NCBI RefSeq assembly: GCF_900107455.1
Contig: NZ_FNQB01000003.1
Span: 1,054,001-1,118,000, forward strand
From: Asanoa ishikariensis
GTDB lineage: Bacteria; Actinomycetota; Actinomycetes; Mycobacteriales; Micromonosporaceae
DNA length: 64,000 nt
Reading direction: 5' to 3'
Shown: one piece after another, positions 48,865 through 57,712 of the stretch
How the letters are laid out: each line of letters begins with the position of its first letter
Numbering within the stretch: position 1 is the first letter of the stretch
Position numbers and translations under genes: made by a program
Notes under the pieces: generated by a model
Told to the model about the DNA's origin: nothing
Databases searched by the model: none
Seen by the model: only the letters and a program-made list of their open reading frames with translations

Positions 48865-50475
48865 TCAGCCGGCCGTGGTGATCCGCACCAGGGTGCCCGT
48901 CGGGCCGCTCTCGATGTGCATCCGGCTCGTCTGCTGGGCGATCCAGAGGCCCATGCCGCCGGTCGACGACGGGGTCGGCCGTTCCTGGCGGCTCAGGAAG
49001 GTGGCTGCTGGGAAGCCGGCGCCGCGGTCGCGGATCTCGCTGACCAGGCCGGGGCCTTCGGCGAGCAGGCGCAGCGTGCCCGCGCCGCCGCCGTGCCGGA
49101 TCGCGTTGGTCATGACCTCGTTGACGGCGGCCACGAAGTCGTCGGCCGCGTCGTCGGGCATGCCGTGCCGCGAAGCCTCGTCGGCGACCCGCCGGCGCAG
49201 GGCCGCCACGCCGGCGCGGTCGAACGGCTCGTCGAGCAGGACCCGAGGCTCCGGCCGGGCCGGCGGGCCGGATCGGCGGATCGCGAGCAACGCGGTGTCG
49301 TCGGTGGGGCGCTCCTCGCCCACGACGAGCATCAGCGCGGTGCACACCTCGTCGGGCTCGCCGGGCCAGACGGTCGCGCACAGCCGGTCCAGGCCCACGT
49401 CGATCGACTCGCGGCGCCGCTCGACCAGGCCGTCGGTGTAGCAGACCAGCAGCGCGCCCGGCGGGAAGTCGACGACCGTGGTGCGCCGGCCGGTGGCCGG
49501 GTGGCCCATGCCGAGCGGGACGTCGGTGGGTGCGGCCGTCAGCAGCCCGACGTGGTCGTCCGCGTCGACCAGCACCGGCGGTGGGTGGCCGGCAAGCGAG
49601 ATGTGGATGCTGTCCCGCGAAGGCGGGATCATCGCGTAGAGCACGGTGGCCAGGTTGCCGGTCTCGAAGTGGTGGACCTTCGCGTCGAGGAGCGTCAGGG
49701 CGTCGGCCGGGTCGGAGCAGATCAGCGCGTACGCCCGCAGTGCGCTGCGCAGCCGGCCCATCACCACGGCGGCCGCGAGGCCGTGGCCGGACACATCGCC
49801 GACCACCACGCCGAGCCAGCCTGACGGGAGGGTGAACACGTCGTACCAGTCGCCGCCGACGCCGGAGTCGTGGCCGGGCAGGTAGCGCGCGGCCATCTCG
49901 ACGCCGGGCACCTCCGCCAGGGCCGTCGGCAGTAGGCTGCGTTGCAGGGCGAGGGCGGTGTCGCGGTCGACGGAGCCGGCGCGGGTGTGGGTCGCGACGC
50001 TGGCCCGGTCGGCGACCATCTCCAGCAGGCGGACCTCGGTGACGGAGAACGCGCGGGGCCGCACGCTGCCGACGTGCAGCACTCCGGCCAGTTGGCCGCC
50101 GCCGAAGATCGGCACGCCGAGCAGCGATCGGACTCCCCCGCCGCGTACCAGGGCGCTGGTGTCGGATTCCTCGGCGATGTCGTCGACGATCAGCGGTCGC
50201 CGGTCGCGGGCGATCCGCCCGGCGAAGCCCCGGCCGACCGGGACCCGTACCCCTGGCCGGAACTCCTGGTCGAGGCCCTTGGCGGCGGTGGCGACGAGCT
50301 GGCGGGCGTGCGGGTCGAGCAGCAGGAACACCGCGGTGTCGACCTGGAGCAGTTCGAAGACCCGGTCGAGCAGTTCGGTGAGGAGCTCGTCGACGCCCAG
50401 GCGGGAAAGGGCGGCGTCGGTGACGGCTTCGAGGCCCCGCAGGCGCTCGTCGCTGTCAGTGGCCCCTTCGATCAC
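48865..50475 (-). CDS. GAF-SpoIIE phosphatase-HATPase signalling protein
   Basis: 536 residues. A GAF sensor domain (about 15-165) precedes a PP2C-type SpoIIE phosphatase (about 175-385) with metal-binding segments GGDWYDVF, VVGDVSGHGLAAA and LVCYTDGLVERR. A C-terminal HATPase_c of the anti-sigma kinase type follows (about 400-535: NEVMTNAIRHGG, RGAGFP). Such proteins switch anti-sigma factor antagonists by dephosphorylation and kinase activity. The start at 50475 is favoured by a TAGGCT box 6 nt upstream; GTG 50481 is in frame but would sit against the box. Confidence 0.9.
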   Translation of the reverse strand: MIEGATDSDERLRGLEAVTDAALSRLGVDELLTELLDRVFELLQVDTAVFLLLDPHARQLVATAAKGLDQEFRPGVRVPVGRGFAGRIARDRRPLIVDDIAEESDTSALVRGGGVRSLLGVPIFGGGQLAGVLHVGSVRPRAFSVTEVRLLEMVADRASVATHTRAGSVDRDTALALQRSLLPTALAEVPGVEMAARYLPGHDSGVGGDWYDVFTLPSGWLGVVVGDVSGHGLAAAVVMGRLRSALRAYALICSDPADALTLLDAKVHHFETGNLATVLYAMIPPSRDSIHISLAGHPPPVLVDADDHVGLLTAAPTDVPLGMGHPATGRRTTVVDFPPGALLVCYTDGLVERRRESIDVGLDRLCATVWPGEPDEVCTALMLVVGEERPTDDTALLAIRRSGPPARPEPRVLLDEPFDRAGVAALRRRVADEASRHGMPDDAADDFVAAVNEVMTNAIRHGGGAGTLRLLAEGPGLVSEIRDRGAGFPAATFLSRQERPTPSSTGGMGLWIAQQTSRMHIESGPTGTLVRITTAG

Positions 50476-50481
50476 GCGCAC

Positions 50482-50487
50482 AGCCTA
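50482..50487 (-). promoter_or_regulatory. Leaderless -10 box TAGGCT
   Basis: TAGGCT on the minus strand ends 6 nt before GTG 50475 and supports that start of the SpoIIE gene. Confidence 0.45.
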
Positions 50488-50498
50488 ACTCCGACCGT

Positions 50499-50528
50499 GG
50501 TGGGGGGCGCGTTACCGCACCCCCCACC
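50499..50528 (-). terminator. G/C hairpin terminator
   Basis: Nine-bp arms ggtgggggg (50499-50507) and ccccccacc (50520-50528), extended inside by gcg/cgc after one mismatch, lie just past the stop of the large secreted protein gene (50535). Confidence 0.7.
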
Positions 50529-50534
50529 GACTGG

Positions 50535-53500
50535 TCAGCTTCCGAACACCTCCAGGTTGAAGAGGGAGTAGCCGTACGCCGTACCCCGGGCGGTGCCGTA
50601 GATCCGCAGGTACCGGCCACTGGCCGACAGGCCGGTGTTGTCGTCCTCGCCGCCGTTACCGCCCGTCACCGTCCGTGCGACGGTCCAGGTGGTGCCGTTG
50701 GTCGAGGTCTCTATCCGGTATGCGGAGCCGTACGCGGCCTCCCAGAGCAACCGCACCCGGCTGATCGAGTACGTCGCGCCGAGGTCGACCTGGATCCACT
50801 GCGGGTCGGCGAACGCGCTCGACCACCGGGTGGTGGTGGACGCGTCGACGGCCAGCGAGGCCGGGAAGGCAGCGTTCTCGACGCTGGAGGCCGTCGCCGG
50901 CTTGTTGAGCGCCACGTTGGTCGCCGTCGGTGGCTGGCCGCCACCGCCGTAGACCTCGAACGAGAACAGCGAGTAGCCCCACGCCGTGCCGCGGGCCGTG
51001 CCGTAGATCCGGACGTAGCGGCCGCTGGCGCCCAGAGCGGTGTTGTCGTCCTCGCCGCCGTTACCGCCCGTCACCGTCCGTGCGACGGTCCAGGTGGTGC
51101 CGTTGGTCGAGGTCTCTATCCGGTACGCGGAGCCGTACGCGGCCTCCCAGAGCAACCGCACCCGGTCGATCGAGTACGTCGCGCCGAGGTCGACCTGGAT
51201 CCACTGCGGGTCGGCGAACGCGCTGGCCCACCGGGTGGTGGCCGAGGCGTCCACCGCGGCCGACGCCGGGTACACGTCCGCTTCGACGCTGGAGGCCGTT
51301 GCCGGCTTGTTCAGCGCCAGGTTGGTGCCTGTCGGTGGGGTGCCGCCGCTCGTGAACGCGAACGAGTCGACGTTGAACAGCGCCGCGCCCGTGCCGCCGG
51401 TGAACACCAGGAACAGCGGTCCGGAGGTGGTCGGTGCGGTGATCGTGCCGGTCACGTCCGCGAACGTGTCGAACGACCCGGTTGCGGCAACGGTGGCCGT
51501 GCCGACGACCGTGCCCGTCGCGGAGCCCGACCTGATCGTGATCGTGCCGCCGCCACCGGCCGGTGCCGACACCCGGGCGGTGAACCCGGTGGCCAGTCCG
51601 GACAGGTAGTACGGGTTGAACGAGATCCAGTCGCCGTTGCTGACGTTGCCGACCGCGCTGCCACCCTGCGCCGCGGTCGAGGTCACGATCGCGACGCCCT
51701 GCTGGTTGCCGAAGTGCTCGGCCTGCCGCGCTCGCGGCTGCAGGACCACCGGGGTCGCGTTGATCGCGGTGGTCGAGCCCGGCGGGGTGTACGCGGCGTT
51801 GATGATGCCGAAGATGTTGGCCGAGACGTCGTGCTCGCCGTCCACCGTCGTCTGGATGTTGCCCGAGCACCCGGCCACGTTGGTGATCGGGTGGCCGTGC
51901 GAGTCGTGCCCGAGCACGTAGGTCACGTTGACCCGGGAACAGTCGATGGTCGGGTTGGCGGGGTCGGTGACGTTGACCGTGAACGGCACCTGGTCACCGA
52001 AGTTGAACAACCGGCCGGGTTGCGGCAACGACACACTGATCGTCGGACCGCCGACCCCGATCACCACGCTGGCCGTCGCGGAGGCGCCGGACGGGTCGCG
52101 GACCGTCAACGTGGCCGTGTACTGCCCGTTGGCGGTGTAGGTGAAGGACGGGTTCGCCGCCGTCGAGTCGACGGAGCCGTTCGTCTGGAAGTCCCAGGCG
52201 TACGTCAGCGGGTTGCCGTCCGGATCGGTGGAGCCGGCCGAGGAGAACTGCACGGTCAAGGGTGCCGTGCCGCCGGTCGGGTTGCCCGACGCGACCGCGA
52301 CCGGTGGCCGGTTGCCGCCGGTCACCTGGTACTCGATGCGGTAGACGGCCGAGTTGGCGTCGCCGCCGAACCAGCCGGTGCCGTAGTCGAGCACGTAGAG
52401 CGCGCCGTCGGGGCCGAACTCGTAGTCCATCACCTGGGTGCCGGTCCACGGGAAGTTCGTGATCGTACCCGGCGTGCCGTTGGCGTTGATGTTGATCGTC
52501 TTGATGAACCGGCGGCCGAACTCGGTGGCGAAGAACTTCCCGTCGTACGACGGCGGGAACTTCACGCTCGAGTTGAGCCCGGCGTTGTAGCGGTAGACCG
52601 CGCCGCCCATCGGCGAGAGGCTGCCGCAGCAGATCCCCGGCGGGTCCTGGCCGCCGCCGTAGGGCAGCCACGCCGCCCGGGACGCCGGCAGGGTGGTCAG
52701 ACCGGTGTTGTTGCGGGAGTTGTTGGTCGGACCGCCCGCGCAGTTGTATTGGCCCAGCGACGGTCCACTGGGGAACGTGTACTCGTGGTACGGGGTGTTG
52801 TAGTTGGAGCAGTACGGCCAGCCGTAGTTGCCGGGCTGGGTGATCCGCTCGTAGGAGACCGTGCCGGCCGGGCCACGGCTCGGGTCCGCGGTGCCCGCGT
52901 CCGGCCCGTAGTCGCCGAGGTAGACGATGCCGGTCGCCTTGTCGACGCTCATCCGGAACGGGTTGCGGAAGCCCATGGCGTACACCTCGGGCTTGGTGTT
53001 GGCCGTGCCCGGCGCAAACATGTTGCCGGACGGCACGGTGTAGCCACCGCCCGCCGACGGCTTGATCCGCAGGACCTTGCCGCGCAGGTCGTTGGTGTTG
53101 CCGGAGGAACGCTGCGCGTCGAAGGCCGGGTTGCGGTCGGTCCGCTCGTCCAGCGGCGCGTAGCCGCCGGAGTCGAACGGGTTGGTGTCGTCACCGGTCG
53201 ACAGATAGAGGTTGCCGGCCGCGTCGAAGTCGATGTCGCCACCGACGTGGCAGCACTGGCCGCGGCTGGCGGGCACGTCGATGACGGTCACCGCCGACGC
53301 CGGGTCGATCGTGTTGTCGGCCCGCACCGTGAACCGGGACAACCGGTTGACGCCGTCGAACGGCGCGAACTGGGCCGCCGTGCCGGTCGTCGGCGAGTCA
53401 CCGCCCGGTGTGGACAATGGTGGCGCGTAATAGAGGTAGACCCAGCGGTTGGTGGCGAAGCCCGGGTCGGCCTTGATGCTCTGCAGGCCCTCCTCGTCGT

Positions 53501-54443
53501 GTGAGTAGACCGGCAGGGTCAGCGCTACCTTGGTGTTGCCGGCGGCGTCGGTGTACCGCACGGTGCCGTCGCGCGAGGTGTGCAGCACACCACGGTCGGG
53601 CAGCACGGTCAGGCCCATCGGCTCGCCGGTCTCGGCGACGCCCTTGGCCAGTGTCACCTGGGCGAAGGCGCCGGGTGGGTCGACCGGTCCGGAGCCTACC
53701 GAGCAGTTGCCGGTGCCCTGCGCGGCGTACCGGATGCCGCCCAGCAGGTGGTTGCGGAAGTTGGTGTCCGCGTAGCTCTCCTGGGTGTGGCCCATGCCCG
53801 TGTACCAGGAACGGCCGCCGTCGTAGGCGCGACACCAGGCGATCGGGTGGTCACCCATGCCACCGCCGGTGTACGTCGACTCGTCCAAATTGGCCAGTAC
53901 CCGCACGTTGGCCCGAGGGTTGGTGCGGTAGCTGTACCACTCGTCGGTGCGGACCCAGTTGGCCGGCAGCCCCGCGGTCGACGGGTGGCTGCCGTCCTCG
54001 ACACGCACGGTCGCCTGTTGGATCGCCGGGTGCTGGAGGAAGTAGGCACCGACCAGGCTGCCGTACCACGACCAGTCGTACTCGGTGTCGGCCGCGGCGT
54101 GGACGCCCGCGTAGCCGCCGCCGGCGCGGACGTAACCCTCGAACGTGGTCTGCTGGGCGGCGTTGAGCACGTCGCCGGTGGTGGACAGGAAGATGACGGC
54201 CTGGAAGCGGGCCAGGTTGGCGGCCGTGAAGGCGTTGGCGTCTTCGGTGGCCTCGACAGTGAAGTTGTTCTGCGCGCCCAGCGACTGGATCGCGGTGATG
54301 CCCACCGGGATCGAGTCATGCCGGAACCCCGCCGTTTTGCTGAAAACCAGCACGGTGAAGTCGGCCGCGAGAGCGGGTGTCGCCGGAATTCCGACGAGTG
54401 CCGCTGCCACGAGGGCGACGCAGAGCAGGGCTCTGCGCACCAT
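50535..54443 (-). CDS. Secreted multidomain ThuA / sugar dehydrogenase / carbohydrate-binding protein
   Basis: 1302 residues with a Sec signal peptide (1-27, ending ATPALA). Domains in order: ThuA-like glutamine-amidotransferase fold (about 28-245, LVFSKTAGFRHDSI, AGVHAAADTEYDW, GMGHTQESYAD); a PQQ-type glucose/sorbosone dehydrogenase propeller (about 260-695, HDEEGLQSIKADPGF, QCCHVGGDIDFD, GNLYLSTGDD); a PKD domain (about 705-790); a further beta domain; a CBM6-like module (about 930-1040, QAEHFGNQQGV); and two near-identical F5/8 type C modules (about 1045-1165 and 1180-1302). It probably binds and oxidises or modifies a polysaccharide outside the cell. A LacI-type operator lies upstream. 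Confidence 0.88.
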   Translation of the reverse strand: MVRRALLCVALVAAALVGIPATPALAADFTVLVFSKTAGFRHDSIPVGITAIQSLGAQNNFTVEATEDANAFTAANLARFQAVIFLSTTGDVLNAAQQTTFEGYVRAGGGYAGVHAAADTEYDWSWYGSLVGAYFLQHPAIQQATVRVEDGSHPSTAGLPANWVRTDEWYSYRTNPRANVRVLANLDESTYTGGGMGDHPIAWCRAYDGGRSWYTGMGHTQESYADTNFRNHLLGGIRYAAQGTGNCSVGSGPVDPPGAFAQVTLAKGVAETGEPMGLTVLPDRGVLHTSRDGTVRYTDAAGNTKVALTLPVYSHDEEGLQSIKADPGFATNRWVYLYYAPPLSTPGGDSPTTGTAAQFAPFDGVNRLSRFTVRADNTIDPASAVTVIDVPASRGQCCHVGGDIDFDAAGNLYLSTGDDTNPFDSGGYAPLDERTDRNPAFDAQRSSGNTNDLRGKVLRIKPSAGGGYTVPSGNMFAPGTANTKPEVYAMGFRNPFRMSVDKATGIVYLGDYGPDAGTADPSRGPAGTVSYERITQPGNYGWPYCSNYNTPYHEYTFPSGPSLGQYNCAGGPTNNSRNNTGLTTLPASRAAWLPYGGGQDPPGICCGSLSPMGGAVYRYNAGLNSSVKFPPSYDGKFFATEFGRRFIKTININANGTPGTITNFPWTGTQVMDYEFGPDGALYVLDYGTGWFGGDANSAVYRIEYQVTGGNRPPVAVASGNPTGGTAPLTVQFSSAGSTDPDGNPLTYAWDFQTNGSVDSTAANPSFTYTANGQYTATLTVRDPSGASATASVVIGVGGPTISVSLPQPGRLFNFGDQVPFTVNVTDPANPTIDCSRVNVTYVLGHDSHGHPITNVAGCSGNIQTTVDGEHDVSANIFGIINAAYTPPGSTTAINATPVVLQPRARQAEHFGNQQGVAIVTSTAAQGGSAVGNVSNGDWISFNPYYLSGLATGFTARVSAPAGGGGTITIRSGSATGTVVGTATVAATGSFDTFADVTGTITAPTTSGPLFLVFTGGTGAALFNVDSFAFTSGGTPPTGTNLALNKPATASSVEADVYPASAAVDASATTRWASAFADPQWIQVDLGATYSIDRVRLLWEAAYGSAYRIETSTNGTTWTVARTVTGGNGGEDDNTALGASGRYVRIYGTARGTAWGYSLFSFEVYGGGGQPPTATNVALNKPATASSVENAAFPASLAVDASTTTRWSSAFADPQWIQVDLGATYSISRVRLLWEAAYGSAYRIETSTNGTTWTVARTVTGGNGGEDDNTGLSASGRYLRIYGTARGTAYGYSLFNLEVFGS
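50560..51310 (-). repeat. Tandem duplicated discoidin-domain coding sequence (405-bp offset)
   Basis: The two F5/8C modules are nearly identical over long DNA stretches. For example, the block starting at 50634 recurs at 51039, a shift of exactly 405 bp (135 codons), pointing to a recent internal duplication. Confidence 0.85.
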
Positions 54444-54514
54444 GATCGGACCTTTCTCATGGGGACGGTCATGAAGCGTGCGCCGACCACGCCGTGCCCA
54501 AAACGATGGCCGAT

Positions 54515-54524
54515 AGAGCGCTCT
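54515..54524. promoter_or_regulatory. LacI-type operator core AGAGCGCTCT
   Basis: A perfect 10-bp palindrome with central CG, about 72-81 nt upstream of the secreted ThuA protein start. It matches the core of NNNAGCGCTNNN LacI-family operators. The rest of 54444-54687 shows no gene. Confidence 0.5.
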
Positions 54525-54687
54525 CCGTCAATCCCTCGAACAGTCCGCTACACGGCCGCGCCACGGGGTACGAGGCGTTTCGCTGTCGACATCGGCACAG
54601 GCTCGGCCATTCGCCGGGAACTGGCGGCCGTGCGGCGCCGACCAACACGGTGACGTGCCAGCGGCGCACGCCGAGCATGGAGGCCCC

Positions 54688-56094
54688 GTGTCGACTTCCA
54701 CGAACCTGTCCAGAGCCAGCGCCACGACGGCGACCGTCCCGCCCGAGCGGCAACACAGTCTGGCGCCGCTCGTACTCCGGCTGCATTTCTATGCCGGCGT
54801 ATTGGTCGCGCCGTTTCTCGTGGTGGCCGCGCTGACCGGGCTGGCGTTCGTGTTCAGCCCGCAGTTGGACCAGCTCGTCTACGCGCACGAGCTTCGCGTC
54901 TCGCCGGGTGGCGCGGCGCGACCGTTGGCCGAGCAGGTGACCGCGGCCGTGGCGGCCCACCCGGACGGAACCGTCGCAACGGTGATCCCGCCAGTGGCGG
55001 CCACCGACCCGACGAAGGTCGTCTTCACCGTGCCCGAGCTCGGCGAGAAGCAGCACACCGTCTACGTCGACCCCTACACCAACGAGGTACGCGGAACGCT
55101 GACCACCTGGTTCGGCTCGACGCCGTTGCAGACGTGGCTCGACGACCTGCACCGGAACCTGCACCTCGGAGTGGTCGGCCGGCATTACTCGGAGCTCGCG
55201 GCGAGCTGGTTGTGGGTGGTCGCGCTTGGCGGGTTGTTCCTATGGCTGCGGCGCCAGTGGACCGGTCGCGGCAAGCTGCGCCGCACGGTGCTGCCGGACC
55301 TGTCCGCGAAGGTCGGCGTCCGGCGTACCCGTGGCTGGCACGCCGCTCTCGGGGTGTGGTTGGTCGTCGGTCTGCTGGCGCTGTCCGCGACCGGCCTGAC
55401 CTGGTCCCGCTACGCCGGCGCCAACTTCGACGTCCTGCAGACCGGCTTGAACGCGGACCGCCCGGTGCTGGACACCGCCCTGTCCGGCACGCCGGCGGGC
55501 GGCGGCGGGCATCACGGCGTTGCCGCACCGTCCGGCGGGGAGGTCGACCTCGCCGCCGTGGACGGCGTAACGATCATCGCCCGCGACGCCGGGCTGTCCG
55601 GGCTGATCGAGGTGCGTCCGCCGGCCGAACCCGGCGCGGCATGGGTGGTGGCCGAGAACAACCTGCGCTGGCCGACCAGCCAGGACAGCGTTGCCGTCGA
55701 CCCGGCCGCCGGCACCGTCACCGCACGAACCGACTTCGCCGACTGGCCGCTGGTCGCGAAGCTGTCGAGCTGGGGCGTGGCCCTCCACATGGGATATCTG
55801 TTCGGGCTCGTCAACCAGCTCCTGCTGGCCGCGCTCGCGCTCGGCCTGCTGTGCGTGATCGTCTGGGGCTACCGGATGTGGTGGCAGCGCCGGCCCACCC
55901 GGGATGACCGGTCGCGTCCGCTCGGCGCGCCGCCCGCACGAGGAGCGTGGCGACAGGCGCATCCGGTCGCGGTCGTCGTGATCCTGGCGCTGGCCGTCGC
56001 GGTGGGCTGGGCGCTGCCGATGCTCGGCATCAGCCTCGCGGCGTTTGTCGTCCTGGACCTGCTGATCGGCAGGGTCCGGCGGTCGAACCCCTGA
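54688..56094 (+). CDS. PepSY-associated transmembrane protein
   Basis: 468 residues of the PepSY_TM type. The first helix is LRLHFYAGVLVAPFLVVAALTGLAFVF, followed by an extracellular PepSY region (YVDPYTNEVRGTLT), a second pair of helices (WLWVVALGGLFLWLRR, GVWLVVGLLALSATGLTW) and C-terminal helices. The LHRNLHLG His motif between helices is family typical. Such proteins are linked to iron/copper reduction or siderophore uptake. GTG 54688 follows GGAGG. It converges on the YcnI gene across a shared terminator. Confidence 0.87.
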   Translation: MSTSTNLSRASATTATVPPERQHSLAPLVLRLHFYAGVLVAPFLVVAALTGLAFVFSPQLDQLVYAHELRVSPGGAARPLAEQVTAAVAAHPDGTVATVIPPVAATDPTKVVFTVPELGEKQHTVYVDPYTNEVRGTLTTWFGSTPLQTWLDDLHRNLHLGVVGRHYSELAASWLWVVALGGLFLWLRRQWTGRGKLRRTVLPDLSAKVGVRRTRGWHAALGVWLVVGLLALSATGLTWSRYAGANFDVLQTGLNADRPVLDTALSGTPAGGGGHHGVAAPSGGEVDLAAVDGVTIIARDAGLSGLIEVRPPAEPGAAWVVAENNLRWPTSQDSVAVDPAAGTVTARTDFADWPLVAKLSSWGVALHMGYLFGLVNQLLLAALALGLLCVIVWGYRMWWQRRPTRDDRSRPLGAPPARGAWRQAHPVAVVVILALAVAVGWALPMLGISLAAFVVLDLLIGRVRRSNP

Positions 56095-56126
56095 GGTGCC
56101 GGCCGCCCGTTGCGGCGGCCGGCACC
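56095..56126. terminator. Bidirectional hairpin terminator
   Basis: Perfect 13-bp arms (56095-56107, 56114-56126) with a 6-nt loop lie directly between the convergent stops of the PepSY and YcnI genes. Confidence 0.85.
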
Positions 56127-56130
56127 CGGT

Positions 56131-56829
56131 TCAGCTCGACCGGCGCCAGGCCACCACCGCGAGCACGACGGCGACCAGACCGACGGCCAGAGCGGCAATG
56201 CCCACGGGGTTGCCAGAGTCATTGTCGTCTGTGGACGACGCGAGGTTCAGGTTGGCGTTGGCCACGGACGCGTCCGCGGCGCCGGTCTTGGCCAGCTTCA
56301 AGACCGGCGCCGGGTGCTCCGCTTCCGCGCCGCTCGTGGCCGGCTCGTCGATCCAGCGCACGACCTCGTTGTTCGAGTACGTCTGAAGCGCCTTGAACAC
56401 GATCTGGTCGACCTCGGGCAGTGGCCCGGCGGAGACCTCGAACTCCTGGAACTCCCCCGGCTTGACCGCGCTGCCCGCGGCGGCGGTCCAGGTGATCTTC
56501 GTGATCGCCTCGGTCACATCCGACCCGTGCACCCGCAGCGGTGTCGTGAGCTTCGACCGCTCCGCCGTCGCCGTCCAGCCGGGCGTCGGGCGCACCGACA
56601 CGGACGCGATCGCGGTCTCGACCGGAATGTTCACCTCGACCTTGGTGGTCGATGCGTTGTCGCGTTCGTTCGGCACCCGGAACGCGAGCTTGGCGTAGCC
56701 GCCCTGCGTCGCGCCCGGCGCGTTCACCGTCACGTGCGCCGACGCCGGCCCGATCCCGATCCCGACGCCACCGGCGAGCCCGACCACCGCCGCCACGCCA
56801 AGCCCTGCTGCCATCCGCCCAGCTCGCAT
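56131..56829 (-). CDS. YcnI-type copper-associated exported protein
   Basis: 232 residues: signal peptide (1 to about 29, ending PASA), the YcnI/DUF1775 domain starting with the mature N-terminal His (HVTVNAPGATQGG) that coordinates copper in characterised YcnI, and the family motif ELKITWTAA-like block (here ITKITWTAAAGSAVKPGEF). A C-terminal transmembrane anchor (about 208-228) ends RRSS. ATG 56829 with GGGAG upstream is chosen. It is divergent from the exported protein/NicO pair. Confidence 0.88.
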   Translation of the reverse strand: MRAGRMAAGLGVAAVVGLAGGVGIGIGPASAHVTVNAPGATQGGYAKLAFRVPNERDNASTTKVEVNIPVETAIASVSVRPTPGWTATAERSKLTTPLRVHGSDVTEAITKITWTAAAGSAVKPGEFQEFEVSAGPLPEVDQIVFKALQTYSNNEVVRWIDEPATSGAEAEHPAPVLKLAKTGAADASVANANLNLASSTDDNDSGNPVGIAALAVGLVAVVLAVVAWRRSS

Positions 56830-57013
56830 CGCCACTCCCGTCGAAAGCGCCACCATCTCGATGAGGTAGTCGGACGAACTCCGCGGCCAGTTCCCACCGC
56901 GGCAGTGTTCACGCGGCCGACCCCTGAAGATCACCTTCGAGGTCCTGCGGGGGTCACGGACGGTGGAGAGACTGGGCCGTTCGTAAGGTCCGCGCTAGCC
57001 GGAGCGTGTTTCC

Positions 57014-57712
57014 GTGATCTCCCTCAGTACCCGTGCGCTGATGACGTTGAGCGTCCTGTCAGCCGCCGCCGTCGGTGCGACGCTGGCCCCGGGCCGCGCG
57101 TCGGCGCACCCGTTCGGCGACCCGCAGACGGTGGCCATCAGCCTTGACGCTGACCGCGGCGACCTCGTCCATGTGACGTGGCGGGTCGGCGGACCGGATG
57201 ACCTCACGGTGCTCGGCGTCTCCCTAGGCGTGCTGCCCGAGGACCGCATCCTGACCGACGGTGCGGTGGACTACCGCTACACCGATCCGGGCGTTCTCGG
57301 CAAGTCCGAGCAGTTCCGGCGCTACCTGCTGGACCGGATCACCATCACCAACGACGGCCAGCCGTGCGTCGGCAGCGTGGAACCGATCCTCGCCCTCGGG
57401 CTCAAGGGCGCCACCGCCGATTACATCTGCGCCCAACCCGTCACCACGGCCACCGTCGCGGTCCGGATGCTGACCGACCTCAACCCCGCTTACCGCACCC
57501 TTGCCACCGGACCCAGCGGACAGAAGTCGGTGTACGACGGGTCCGCCGACACCCACGACTGGACCCTGGTCGGCGCACCACCGCTGGCCGAAGCCGACCG
57601 AGGCCGCAGCGCCGTCCTGCAGCTCGCCGCCGTGATCGGTCTGATCCTGGTCGTCGCGGCCGGCTACCTGTTGACGGTGCGCCGGCTGCGTCGCCGGAAG
57701 GTGGCGGCATGA
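57014..57712 (+). CDS. Exported membrane-anchored protein of the NicO locus
   Basis: 232 residues with a signal peptide (ending GRASA), a mature N-terminus HPFGDPQTVAI, an extracytoplasmic beta-rich domain with a Cys pair (GQPCVG, DYICAQ), and a C-terminal helix with basic tail (AVIGLILVVAAGYLL..RRLRRRK). It resembles the exported proteins that accompany nickel/cobalt-type permeases. The mature N-terminal His could bind metal (inference). Its stop overlaps the NicO start by 4 nt (ATGA). Confidence 0.65.
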   Translation: MISLSTRALMTLSVLSAAAVGATLAPGRASAHPFGDPQTVAISLDADRGDLVHVTWRVGGPDDLTVLGVSLGVLPEDRILTDGAVDYRYTDPGVLGKSEQFRRYLLDRITITNDGQPCVGSVEPILALGLKGATADYICAQPVTTATVAVRMLTDLNPAYRTLATGPSGQKSVYDGSADTHDWTLVGAPPLAEADRGRSAVLQLAAVIGLILVVAAGYLLTVRRLRRRKVAA

